The position numbers and the translations under genes are program-made. 64,000 nt of DNA from SKZT01 sp964478625 (GTDB lineage: Bacteria > Desulfobacterota > Desulfobacteria > Desulfobacterales > SKZT01): positions 35,243-99,242 of the forward strand of contig CAYZJH010000007.1 of NCBI GenBank assembly GCA_964478625.1, given 5' to 3'. This document shows positions 44,221 to 53,848 of this stretch, in pieces (position 1 is the stretch's first letter; each line of letters opens with the position of its first letter). A model generated the notes under the pieces. The model had not been told where the DNA came from. It saw only the letters and a list, made by a program, of their open reading frames with translations, and searched no databases.

Positions 44221-44628
44221 ATGAATAAAGTAGCTGTATTTGATGAAATTTTCTCTAAAGATCTGCTGACGGAGCTTTTCCCGAACAATAAGGCTGACGA
44301 ATTCTTTGAGCTGCTCTATGGCGATATTGATGAAGGAGCTTATGATATTGAATTCGATTATACAGGGTGTCAGCCCGGTCAGCTGGAATTTAGGTTCAAC
44401 CTGAAGCGAAGGCCAGGTAAGTGCCTGGCCTGTCACCTGACCTATGGGCTTCCGGAGGTTTTCTCACGTCATCCGACCCTGGATATCGACGGGTTGGTTC
44501 AGAAAATCAGCCACATCATGGATGGAACCGCTGAAGTCACTCATTGGCAAATCGGTTCAACTCAGGAAATCTGCCGGGATTTGCATGTTATTCCCCTGAA
44601 AATATTCATTCGGGAAAATTCCCAATAG
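44221..44628 (+). CDS. conserved hypothetical protein
   Basis: A soluble protein of 135 residues (from ATG 44221; GGAAA lies upstream, and an in-frame TTG at 44200 is the alternative). It has an acidic N-terminal helical part and a beta-rich centre containing KCLACHLTYGLP, whose two Cys form a CxxC. It is not assigned to a family. It converges on the large activase gene, with only three bases between stops. Confidence 0.55.
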   Translation: MNKVAVFDEIFSKDLLTELFPNNKADEFFELLYGDIDEGAYDIEFDYTGCQPGQLEFRFNLKRRPGKCLACHLTYGLPEVFSRHPTLDIDGLVQKISHIMDGTAEVTHWQIGSTQEICRDLHVIPLKIFIRENSQ

Positions 44629-44631
44629 ATT

Positions 44632-47600
44632 TCAAGGCCGGTATTTCATCATTTTTTGATGAAGCCGTTGAGCCCGGAGGCAAAAGGTTTCCAGTTTTGC
44701 GTTGATCAGCTGCGGAAAAGGCGACCCGTCGCTTTCGATTGCCAAAAACGGCAGTTGTTCAACTTCAGTCAGCAATGCCTTTAGCCGCTTATTTTTCGGG
44801 TCTGACGCCAGTTTATTTTTACGGTCCATTATTTCCGTCAAAATGGATTCCGACATCCGGTTGGGCATACACCCGAAAGGCCCAATAGCGATTACACCGC
44901 AAGCATGGGATGCTACCTCGGACAGGGAACTGCCCACCGTTAAAATAGCTTCCCCTGTCAAATGTTCAGAAATGTAAGGAGTTGCGGTTCTGACAATCGA
45001 TTTGACATTGAACGGTTGTGCATGGACCAGGCCCGATTTTGAAAGGGCACGTTTGAGTCTTCGCTCATAGCCCATGACGAAAAGCCTTTTGATATAGAAT
45101 CGGAGGCGCTTCTTCAGGGTTAACCGGCCTTCGCTCAACCCCTTTTCAAGTAGAAAATCACAATAGTGTACCCATTCTGCAATGGGTGAGCAAACAGTGG
45201 CAAATCCTTTTTCTGCCAGCTTTTCCGTCAGGTTTTGACGGGAAAGCCCATCTCTGCGTACATAAATTTCACCGGTAATTGCAACGACCGGGACTTGCTC
45301 CGGGGAAAATTTTAAAGGAATTTTGCGAAGATTATCACTGGTGTTAATCGCTTGTTTTTCAAGGCTTTTAAAATCTCCACGCTCTAGCTCATGAAGAATC
45401 TTTTTCCATTCTTTTTCGAAAATACGGAGTCCGCTTTCTGCATCCATGGCATTGGCCAGGATCATGGAACGAATATCTTCCATCACATCCGACACGATCA
45501 CAGCCCACCATGCCCGATTTTCAAAGTGTTTGTCCATTCCCTCGTATGAATCTTCCGATGACAGCGTAAACATTGCAACATCAGGAATTTTTAGCCTTTT
45601 GAGCAGGTCTTCCATGAAAATGTAATATTGTCCGAAACGGCACGGTCCGGATCCTGTGGCCATAAAATAGACCAGAACTTCGTCAGGCCGCTTGTTGTTG
45701 CGTATATAATTTAAAAGTGAGCCGGTGGTTAAAATCAATGGCAGACATTCTTTACAGGATGTGTTTGCGCGACCTATCTTCAGAATGGATTCATCCGCCG
45801 GCGGCAGGGCTATAGCCCGAACACCCGACTGGCGAAATACGGCAGCAAATGCCTCAGTTCCCAATCGCCCCATGGACGGAATGAGGAGGGTCACTCGTGG
45901 GTGGTTGAGCCGAAGCATTTCTCCTGAAGATGTAACAACCTTGACATTTCCCTGGTCAGCCTGAATTTTAGCTGGTCTGAAAGATTCTTTTTTCTCGGTA
46001 ATGATTTTTTTCTCCCGGAGCTGTCGATAGGCGGCAACAATATCCAGGAAAGCTTCAATTCTTGTTTCAAGACCGGCATCGGCGGTATGGCTGTCAAGTT
46101 CAAGGGTGAGAGAAGGTTTACGCCCCATGAGTTCTCTGAAATAACCCAACAGAAAAGAATCAGGCCCACATGAGAAGTTGGTGATGTAAGTTCCGAATAG
46201 CCTGGGATTTTCCTTAACCACCCTTGCTGCCATCATGATGAGCTGCCCCATGCCCCAATACATGTGTCTGCGTGCCTTAACGCCTTCCACCGTTAAGAAG
46301 TCCATTGGAATGACCATGACACCCCGTGAGGCGAGCTTGCGGGGAATTCCCATGTGGGCTTCTTCCACAAAACCATTGTATGGTCTTGAAAAAATAACGA
46401 CGCCGATTTTTTGGGGATCATTTTCTATTGCATCCAGAGCCTGTTTTCCGAGAACCTTCATTTCGTTTATACAGGCACTCTGCTTTTTTATGGCTTTGGA
46501 AAATGCTTTTTCCGCATCAATTCGACTTTCTCCTGCAGCGATCGCCATTTCCACCATGGGATTTTTGGCTGCTTCCAATCCCTGGGTCAAATCGAGTACC
46601 GGAGCGAAAACTTTCACACCGCGTGCTTTTAACCGGTCGATAAGTTGACGGTATGTTGTCCGAAGATAGTAGGTTTCACCCTGCACAAACGGGCAGACCA
46701 ATGAGCTGATATTTCCGTTAAACTGGGGAACCGCTTTAAAGTGCGGCATAAACAAAAAGTCCGGAGGATCTTCCATTTGAAGGAGCGAATAAAAGAACCC
46801 GTGGGCCAGTTCAACCGGGAAACAGAAGGCCGCATTCCTCTGATCGATACCCTCACGGGAAGGTTTGTCCGGGACAATCGGCTTCCATCCCAGTTCATCG
46901 AAAAATGTCGAATAGAGTGGATAATAGGTATTCACCAGAAAACTTCGGTTGATTCCAACTCTTTTTTTATAAGATTTTTCCGGAAATTTGTTCGGATCGA
47001 TTCCGTATTTTTGAAAAACCAGTTGCTGACGAATATTGACCAGGTCCAGCGCGTTAACATCATATTTGACGTTGTGCCGAAGATTATAGTACCGGTTGCA
47101 TGCACCGCCAAACGGATATTTTTGACCCTCCACATGAATGACCGCAATTTCACACCGACGATCACATTTTTCTTTTCCGCCGCGGCAGACAAATGATTTT
47201 CCATAGAACACTTCACGATTGGCGAGATTGTCGAGGTCAAATCGTGATTTTTCTATCAGTCCCTGATCGATCCGGTTTTTTACTTCCAAGGCTACGCCAT
47301 ATGCACCCATGAGACCGGGTTCCGGAGGCACGATGATGGGTTTGTCCACAAGAGCGGCCATGGCATAGGGAACGGCTCTGTTGTAGCAGACCCCACCTTG
47401 CATAAAGACCTTTTCCCCTACCGGACGGTTTCCTTTTACCCGGTTGGAATAATTCATGCAAATCGAATAGACAAGACCTGCCACAATATCTTCATGAGCC
47501 AATCCTTCATGGATGGCATTTTTGATGTCCGATGCAATAAATGCCGCGCACTGGTCGTTGAAATTAGGCGGACGTTTGCCTTTCATGGCCACTTCGGCAA

Positions 47601-49026
47601 TGTCTTCCATTTTAACGCCCAGAGTCTCGAATGCCGATTCCTCCAGAAAAGATCCTGTTCCGGCGGAGCAGGCTTCATTCATGGCATAGTCGGACGGCAC
47701 CGAATTGGTGATATAGGTGTATTTGGCGTCTTGTCCTCCTATTTCAAAAATGGTATCCACCCGGCTGTCAAAATAGATCGCTGCGGTGGCATGGGCGATA
47801 ATTTCGTTAATGACACCGTCGGTCATGGCATGAAGTCCGGCGATCTGACGTCCGGAACCGCAGACCCCCAACCCTTCAATAATAATTTCGGAAGGATCTG
47901 TCAGGTCTTTGACTTGTGCGAAAATACTCCGGTAACAATCCCTTGATGCCCCGACCGGATCTCCGTTGGTACGAAGGTAAACCGAAGCCAGAAGGGCGTT
48001 ATCCTTTTTTCGTATCAAAGTGGCTTTGGTTGTTGTCGAACCCACATCAAGTCCGAGAATACAAACATCTCCCGGTTGAACTTCACCCCTTTGCATCGTT
48101 TTAAACTCAACACGATTTTCAAAACTGGAAAGGGGAGGTAATGTATCAAAGGATCCCATATCCGAAGAAAACAGATCGGTAAAACCGGAAAAACGGACCG
48201 TCTCATGCTCTATCGCCCATAAGGCGGCTCCCAGTGCCTCAAAATAAGGGGCTTGTTCGGGAACAATGAGGTCTTCAATTTCTTTGGAAAGATATTCCAC
48301 CATCATGCGATTTTGAGAGGCACCTCCCGTAAGCATGAGGTGTTTTCGGTCCACCTTTTTAAGCAGTTCCAAAATCTTATTGGCCATCATTTTGCAAAGA
48401 CCGGCGGTTACCTTTGTTTTCGGTACACCCTTGTTGGTGGCATGGGTGCAGTCGGACTTACAAAAGACCGAACACCGGCCTGATACATGGTATGGCTCTT
48501 CTTCGGCTGCCCAGGCAAAAGCTTCATCCAAAGAAACGTTCATTCGTCGAAGTTGCTGGAGTAAAAATTCACCGGTTCCTGAAGCGCATTTGTTACCAGT
48601 CATTACATTGACAATACGCCCGTTTTTATCCAGAACATAAACCATAAATGTTTCGCCTCCGGCGGAAATAACTGCAGGGCATGAAATTCCCTCGGGCTTG
48701 ACATATTTATAGGCATATTCGACGGCTTCGGGTTCTGAAATCGATGACAGGTTTACAAAATGGCGAAATCGTCTCCCAGTGGCGGCGATTCGATCAAATT
48801 GAGTCAAATCAAGATGTTCAAGCGCCTTTAATAACGTTTTTTTGGGGTCTCCCTCATGAGCATGGAGTGAAAAACTGATCATCTCAGGACGTCCATTGTG
48901 CTTTTTTTCCACTTCAGCCTGAACTACGGAAACCGTTGAGGCTCCCAGGCAGATGCCCAATACTTTCAGTTTATCTGAAAACTCATTGATGAGTGTTTTT
49001 TCATTTGTAATGCTATCTACTTTCAT
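44632..49026 (-). CDS. double acyl-CoA dehydratase activase-like protein with DUF2229 (BadF/HgdC family)
   Basis: The product has 1464 residues. Two ASKHA-type ATPase domains of the BadF/BcrA/HgdC family are joined. The first (about 20-280) has a degenerate phosphate loop (GICLGASTVS) with Cys147 and Cys185. The second (about 323-595) has GLDVGSTTTKA with Cys453 and Cys493, the two-Cys spacing of HgdC that holds a shared [4Fe-4S] cluster in a dimer. A DUF2229 region (about 670 on) and an HgdB-like C-terminal region (to about 1340) follow. Such activators use ATP to send a low-potential electron to a (R)-2-hydroxyacyl-CoA dehydratase or similar enzyme. No dehydratase gene is in the window, so the target is unknown. 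Confidence 0.85.
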   Translation of the reverse strand: MKVDSITNEKTLINEFSDKLKVLGICLGASTVSVVQAEVEKKHNGRPEMISFSLHAHEGDPKKTLLKALEHLDLTQFDRIAATGRRFRHFVNLSSISEPEAVEYAYKYVKPEGISCPAVISAGGETFMVYVLDKNGRIVNVMTGNKCASGTGEFLLQQLRRMNVSLDEAFAWAAEEEPYHVSGRCSVFCKSDCTHATNKGVPKTKVTAGLCKMMANKILELLKKVDRKHLMLTGGASQNRMMVEYLSKEIEDLIVPEQAPYFEALGAALWAIEHETVRFSGFTDLFSSDMGSFDTLPPLSSFENRVEFKTMQRGEVQPGDVCILGLDVGSTTTKATLIRKKDNALLASVYLRTNGDPVGASRDCYRSIFAQVKDLTDPSEIIIEGLGVCGSGRQIAGLHAMTDGVINEIIAHATAAIYFDSRVDTIFEIGGQDAKYTYITNSVPSDYAMNEACSAGTGSFLEESAFETLGVKMEDIAEVAMKGKRPPNFNDQCAAFIASDIKNAIHEGLAHEDIVAGLVYSICMNYSNRVKGNRPVGEKVFMQGGVCYNRAVPYAMAALVDKPIIVPPEPGLMGAYGVALEVKNRIDQGLIEKSRFDLDNLANREVFYGKSFVCRGGKEKCDRRCEIAVIHVEGQKYPFGGACNRYYNLRHNVKYDVNALDLVNIRQQLVFQKYGIDPNKFPEKSYKKRVGINRSFLVNTYYPLYSTFFDELGWKPIVPDKPSREGIDQRNAAFCFPVELAHGFFYSLLQMEDPPDFLFMPHFKAVPQFNGNISSLVCPFVQGETYYLRTTYRQLIDRLKARGVKVFAPVLDLTQGLEAAKNPMVEMAIAAGESRIDAEKAFSKAIKKQSACINEMKVLGKQALDAIENDPQKIGVVIFSRPYNGFVEEAHMGIPRKLASRGVMVIPMDFLTVEGVKARRHMYWGMGQLIMMAARVVKENPRLFGTYITNFSCGPDSFLLGYFRELMGRKPSLTLELDSHTADAGLETRIEAFLDIVAAYRQLREKKIITEKKESFRPAKIQADQGNVKVVTSSGEMLRLNHPRVTLLIPSMGRLGTEAFAAVFRQSGVRAIALPPADESILKIGRANTSCKECLPLILTTGSLLNYIRNNKRPDEVLVYFMATGSGPCRFGQYYIFMEDLLKRLKIPDVAMFTLSSEDSYEGMDKHFENRAWWAVIVSDVMEDIRSMILANAMDAESGLRIFEKEWKKILHELERGDFKSLEKQAINTSDNLRKIPLKFSPEQVPVVAITGEIYVRRDGLSRQNLTEKLAEKGFATVCSPIAEWVHYCDFLLEKGLSEGRLTLKKRLRFYIKRLFVMGYERRLKRALSKSGLVHAQPFNVKSIVRTATPYISEHLTGEAILTVGSSLSEVASHACGVIAIGPFGCMPNRMSESILTEIMDRKNKLASDPKNKRLKALLTEVEQLPFLAIESDGSPFPQLINAKLETFCLRAQRLHQKMMKYRP

Positions 49027-49043
49027 AGGTCTTAGCCGATTTA

Positions 49044-50477
49044 TTATTCCAAATATCTTTCAAACTCTTCATTATCCGAAGGGCTGCCGTTACGGATGGC
49101 GGACAGTTCGCTCAATGCTTCCCTGATCTCTTTGGCCCCTTCGTCGTAAATCTGACGAACCGTTGCGTGCTCCTGCTTAAGGTCCTTCAAAGAAAAATTG
49201 CCCTTGGTCCTTTCTAGAAATGACAGGACATTTTTTCGAACAGCTTCCCAAACATCCCGACGGGTCTGGTTTTCCAGAGGTGTGAGTTCATCGATCTGGT
49301 CGATTTGTTTTCTATGAAAAGCATTTCTAAAAAACTGCTGGATAAAAGTCATCCATCCCACAAATGTTCCGGTAGCAAAAATACCGCCGATACCCAAAAG
49401 CACATAAGGTCCTTGGCCGGCAAAAAATGGAACCGTAGCCAGACCAAGACCTGAAGCCGCCCCTACGATAAGAGCGACAAAGACTCCAGCCGCACCGAAT
49501 TTGACTTTAAACATTCGAAGCTTTTTTCTGTAATTGATCAGGGCTTCCAAAAGATGAGCCAGTCGTTCGCTATGGGTTTCAACAAAAGTAGCCAGATGAT
49601 CCAGGTGCCTCTGGGGGGTTTGTTGAATGGCTTTTCTGATTTCTTCACGCTGATTTTGAAGGGAATGTAAAAACCCCGTCTCACAATTTTCACCGTTTAA
49701 AATGCCTGGGGACGCATTGGGTGAGTAAGTCAGGTGAATCATCGGAATATCTTTTCTTCCGGTGATCTGGGATAGATTCCAGCACAGTGTACCGTATACA
49801 CGAAGCAGGTCGGTCAGGGAAGCACATTCATCAATGCGATTTAGAATATAAAGGACACGGTCTTCAAAAGTTTTTGTTGGAAGGGTCTCTCTGAGGCTCT
49901 TGTGAGCTTCACGCACTGTACCGGCCTTGTGAGGATCAAAAAGGACAAGAACAAGATCAACGATCTGAGCCAGATCACCGACTACCTCCTGATAATCATA
50001 GCCACGATCCCGTTCGGTGATGCTATCGAGCATTCCGGGAGTATCGATTATTGCAAGATTTTTTAAAAACGGTGCATTGATTTTCTTTAGACGGAAATGA
50101 GAGGCGAACCGCTGTCCATGTTTTTTAAGTATTTCAAAAGGATATTCAGGATCATTTAGCAGAAATTTTCCGTCACGCTCTTCGGTCACTTGAATAGGAT
50201 TTCCTTCAGGAACAGAATCATCATAGGTCAAAATCGTGAAAGAATCATCCGTAGGTGCTTGTCCGGTTGCCTGAATATTGGCTTCGAGAAATTCATTAAT
50301 CAGTGTTGATTTGCCGGAAGAATAATTTCCGATCACCAACACTTGCGGCCGCCATTTGATATTGGCTTCCAGAGGGACTTCACTATAACCATACTTGAGT
50401 GCTACCGGAGTCAAATGATCGGCCACCATGCCAACAAGTTCCATCCGGAGCGAATTGATATAATTTTCACGATTCAT
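49044..50477 (-). CDS. EHD/dynamin-like membrane GTPase
   Basis: The product has 477 residues. The GTPase domain has the P-loop GNYSSGKST (50-58), G3 DTPGMLDS (145-152) and G4 NRID (213-216), with the wording typical of EHD-type dynamins. Two hydrophobic helices (about 328-350 and 356-378) make it membrane-bound, with a helical C-terminal tail. It is distinct from the dynamin-like protein at 26305 (different G-motif sequence and a membrane hairpin). It is followed, 17 bases on, by the activase gene in the same direction, so co-transcription is likely. Confidence 0.78.
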   Translation of the reverse strand: MNRENYINSLRMELVGMVADHLTPVALKYGYSEVPLEANIKWRPQVLVIGNYSSGKSTLINEFLEANIQATGQAPTDDSFTILTYDDSVPEGNPIQVTEERDGKFLLNDPEYPFEILKKHGQRFASHFRLKKINAPFLKNLAIIDTPGMLDSITERDRGYDYQEVVGDLAQIVDLVLVLFDPHKAGTVREAHKSLRETLPTKTFEDRVLYILNRIDECASLTDLLRVYGTLCWNLSQITGRKDIPMIHLTYSPNASPGILNGENCETGFLHSLQNQREEIRKAIQQTPQRHLDHLATFVETHSERLAHLLEALINYRKKLRMFKVKFGAAGVFVALIVGAASGLGLATVPFFAGQGPYVLLGIGGIFATGTFVGWMTFIQQFFRNAFHRKQIDQIDELTPLENQTRRDVWEAVRKNVLSFLERTKGNFSLKDLKQEHATVRQIYDEGAKEIREALSELSAIRNGSPSDNEEFERYLE

Positions 50478-50755
50478 AGATTCTCCAGTTCAAATAGAAT
50501 TGGGAAAAAATATTCTAAAGCAGATGTACCGTTTAACCATTCCAGTTTCTGAAAATATGCACTCCGGGCACGTTGACACTAGTGGATGTCCCTGATACGG
50601 TGCCGTTGTCATGATTGAATTGTACAATTTAATTTTGATTCTGTCCTTTATTTAAAGAAGTTGTTTGAAATATAGACAAAAAAGTATAAAGAAATCAAAC
50701 TGGCAAGTCAAGCTGGAAGAAGTGCCCTTGTTTAACATTCTATCGCAAATTGTTT

Positions 50756-52333
50756 ATGAACACCGGATTGTATAAAAAAATCGGTATTGCGTCGGCCATC
50801 ATGATGGCTTCCGTGTTTTTAAGCCGGGTGATCGGGCTTCTCCGGGAAATGGTCATTGCTTATATAGCCGGAGCCGGCCCTGAAGTGGATGCTTATCAGG
50901 TTGCTTTTATCATACCGGATATTTTAAACCATATCGCAGCCAGCGGGTTTCTTTCCGTCACCTTCATACCCATTTTTTCAAAATATTTGGCCGATGGAAA
51001 AACAGATGAAGGATGGACGGTGGTTTCGATTATCATGACATGCTTTGGAGGGGTGCTTGCTGTCGGTATTGGTACCGCCTATATTTTTACACATCAGTTG
51101 ATATTGATATTTGCACCTGGTTTGGAAAATCCCGAAATGATTTCTGAAGCAATATACATGACCCGTATTATTCTTCCGGCCCAGTTTTTTTTCTTTGTCG
51201 GCGGACTTTTTATGGCGGTTCAGTTTTCATTGGAGCGTTTCACCATTCCGGCCCTTGCCCCTTTAATTTATAATCTTGGAATTATCCTCGGTGGTCTGCT
51301 TCTCGGTCCCAGCCTGGGGGTTGCCGGTTTTTCCTATGGAGTTCTGGCAGGAGCATTTGTCGGAAATTTTGCCCTTCAGTTATGGGGGGCAAAAAGAGCT
51401 GGGATGACCATAGGAATCCGTGTGGATCTTTTTCATCCGGATCTGAAACGATACATTCTTCTTACCTTGCCTCTGATGCTGGGCCTTTCCATGACTTTTT
51501 CCACGGAATTTTTCCTGAAATTTTTCGGTTCCTTCCTGCCTGAAGGAAGTATTGCGGCTTTAAATTATGGACTCCGGATTACTTTGATGCTCGTGGGATT
51601 TTTCGGTCAGGCTGTCGGAACCGCATCATTTCCCTTCATGGCAAGGCTTGCGGCGGAAAATAAAATTTCAGAAATGAATAACCTTCTGAATGACACCCTC
51701 AGATATTTATCCCTGGTTATCCCGATATCCGTATTGGTAATGGTTTTAAGAAAAGAGGTCGTGCAAATTCTTTTTGAACGTGGCCGCTTTGATGCTTCAG
51801 CCACCGAGATAACATCTTCGGCGCTGGTGTTTCTCTTAATCGGTGCATTTGCTTTTGCCTCACAGACAGTCGTGGTCAGAGGCTATTATGCTGTGCAAAA
51901 TACCCTTTTCCCTGCTATTTTCGGAACATTGGCTGTTGCTGTCAGCATTCCCGTCTATGTTGCGGGGATGAACCTTATGGGAATCAATGGCGTGGGCTTG
52001 GCTATTTCAATATCGGCAATTTTGCAGATGATGATTCTGTATATGATTTGGAACCGCAGGACAGGCAATAGAGGAAGCCTGACAGTTTATGCAGCCTATG
52101 GGAAAATGATTTTCATAAGCATTCCCATAGGCTTGGTCCTGAATTTTTCAGGTACCCGGATCTTTCCACAGTTCTGGCAGGGTACATTATGGGGAAACAT
52201 CATGACCTGCCTTGTTTCAGGGGTATTGTTTGTTCTTTTTATGGGTATTTCCGGTTACCTGTTAAAAGTCAGGGAAATACGGGAAGTTATTCACCGTATT
52301 GTCGGAAAATATTTTACACCCCGCTTGAGATAG
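50756..52333 (+). CDS. murJ: lipid II flippase MurJ
   Basis: This 525-residue protein of about 14 helices belongs to the MOP exporter superfamily. MurJ moves lipid II to the periplasmic side of the inner membrane for peptidoglycan synthesis. Typical segments are SRVIGLLREM and GAGPEVDAYQVAF near the N-terminus, then ALNYGLRI and FERGRFDA. ATG 50756 was chosen over an in-frame TTG 50750; the ribosome-binding site is weak. A promoter-like TTGACA-N17-TACGGT lies at 50573-50601, but its -10 is poor. Confidence 0.95.
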   Translation: MNTGLYKKIGIASAIMMASVFLSRVIGLLREMVIAYIAGAGPEVDAYQVAFIIPDILNHIAASGFLSVTFIPIFSKYLADGKTDEGWTVVSIIMTCFGGVLAVGIGTAYIFTHQLILIFAPGLENPEMISEAIYMTRIILPAQFFFFVGGLFMAVQFSLERFTIPALAPLIYNLGIILGGLLLGPSLGVAGFSYGVLAGAFVGNFALQLWGAKRAGMTIGIRVDLFHPDLKRYILLTLPLMLGLSMTFSTEFFLKFFGSFLPEGSIAALNYGLRITLMLVGFFGQAVGTASFPFMARLAAENKISEMNNLLNDTLRYLSLVIPISVLVMVLRKEVVQILFERGRFDASATEITSSALVFLLIGAFAFASQTVVVRGYYAVQNTLFPAIFGTLAVAVSIPVYVAGMNLMGINGVGLAISISAILQMMILYMIWNRRTGNRGSLTVYAAYGKMIFISIPIGLVLNFSGTRIFPQFWQGTLWGNIMTCLVSGVLFVLFMGISGYLLKVREIREVIHRIVGKYFTPRLR

Positions 52334-52341
52334 TTTCGAAA

Positions 52342-53579
52342 TTATATTTTCTGATCCATACGTTCAAAAACAGCTTTGATCAATATCGGCAATACCGTTG
52401 TCGCATCAGCATAGACCTCTGCGTATTTTCCCCCTTTGGATTCAGGAATGAATTTTCCCCAGGAAATGCCTTCTTTGTAGGTACATCCGGATAAACCGCC
52501 CCAGTGCGCCGGCTCAGGACAGATTCGTACACCACGACTGAAAAAACATGGATCAACCGGAAAGCCTTGCTGGGACATAATATCAATCAGCGGTGCCACC
52601 TGTTGTCCCCAGTTTCTGGGAACTCCGCCGCCGATGGTGAATATGGCCAATGCCCCTTTGTGGCTGTATATGCGGTGGGAAAAATCCATCAGGTCGACAA
52701 AAGGATTGTAGGGAAGCACCTGTCCGTTTACAAACGGATCTTTTTGAAACCCGTTGGTTCTGTGGATGTACCGCACGGCTAAATCGACACCCATTTCACA
52801 ATCCGTAAAGGCCGGAATGTAAACAGGGACCCCTTTTTTGTATGCTGATGTCAGAATGTTACGGTCATTGGGAAATATTTTTTCCATCAACCGACCAAAA
52901 CGCCTGCAAAAATCGGCGGAACCTGCCGGAGAAGTTTTTCCGTCGATGGCCGGGATAAGCTCCGGCAAATGATCCCCGATTATCGATTCAAGATCCTGGA
53001 GCGAGCTTTCCAACTCGATGGTGTCGTACACTCGGTTGTATCCCTTCTTGAAATAGGAACTGTCATCGACATTGCGGCACTGATAATGTTTGATTCCCAT
53101 GCCTTCAATCAAGCCATGGGTCAGAAGCGNNNNNNNNNNNNNNNNNNNNNNNNNNNNNNNNNNNNNNNNNNNNNNNNNNNNNNNNNNNNNNNNNNNNNNN
53201 NNNNNNNNNNNNNNNNNNNNNNNNNNNNNCGGCACTGATAATGTTTGATTCCCATGCCTTCAATCAAGCCATGGGTCAGAAGCGCACCGGTGGATACCAA
53301 TATGTCGACACAACCCCGATCAATCAGATCTCCAATGATATAGCCCTGTTTGGCTACAGTCATGGCTCCGCTTAGGGTCATCACCACCAGTGTGTCCGGG
53401 TCCGTGAAACATTCATATAAAATGTAAAAAGCTTTTCCAAGTTGCCGCCCTGAAAAGGAGGTTTTTTCCATTGCTTCCAGGAGGTCGGCAAAAGAGTGGA
53501 TTTTTTCCAGATCAACAGGTTCGAGAGGAACCAGATCATCTCCCAACTTAAAATCCGTAAGCTGTCTTTCCCATATCAT
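52342..53579 (-). CDS. deoxyhypusine-synthase-family protein, split by an assembly gap
   Basis: Family enzymes transfer an aminobutyl group from spermidine to a lysine (hypusine precursor) or, in some bacteria, make homospermidine. The conserved Lys is in EGISWGKF, and NAD-site segments such as STGALLTHGLIEGMG and TIGGGVPRNWG are visible. The gene is interrupted by 100 N at 53130-53229 with an identical 55-base stretch on each side. Removing the N run and one copy (155 bases) leaves 1083 bases, exactly 361 codons in one frame, so the real gene is an intact 360-residue protein. Start ATG 53579. It converges on murJ. Confidence 0.85.
53075..53129. repeat. 55-base assembly overlap, left copy
   Basis: Identical to 53230-53284 on the other side of the N gap. 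Exact identity over 55 bases, ending precisely at the gap edges, marks contig ends that overlap by a k-mer length and were scaffolded instead of merged. It is not a biological repeat. Confidence 0.95.
53130..53229. other. 100-N scaffold gap
   Basis: Exactly 100 unknown bases, a conventional placeholder size. Because both edges carry the same 55 bases, the true distance is probably minus 55, meaning no missing sequence. Confidence 0.98.
53230..53284. repeat. 55-base assembly overlap, right copy
   Basis: Exact duplicate of 53075-53129, on the other edge of the N gap; see that entry. Only one copy should remain in the true sequence. Confidence 0.95.
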
Positions 53580-53848
53580 TTGAAACCATTCCTTTGGGAA
53601 TTTTCCCTGTTTGCTTCAATTGTTTCCGGCTGAAACTATCAGAAACGAATACCATTTCAACCCCGTATTCTGTTTTGGTCACAACTTGAACCAACAACCT
53701 ATTGAAATAAATGATCATAAGCTTATTGTAAAGAAAAATCCGGAATTCCTCATATTTGACGGTTTCTTGAATGATGGTAAGATCGATGTTATATTAAAAA
53801 ATATTCAATGAACCATTAAATCTTCGATTGAATTACCGGATATTATTT

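Noticed and set aside
52342..53579. Deoxyhypusine-synthase-like gene as a pseudogene or two genes
   Set aside because: The break coincides with an artificial gap flanked by a 55-base duplicate, and the merged frame is intact.
53611..53811. 66-codon plus-strand frame (TTG start) between the deoxyhypusine-synthase-like gene and the hydrogenase protease gene
   Set aside because: Its composition is fairly protein-like in the second half, but it has a rare start without a ribosome-binding site and no recognised family. Left out as unsupported.
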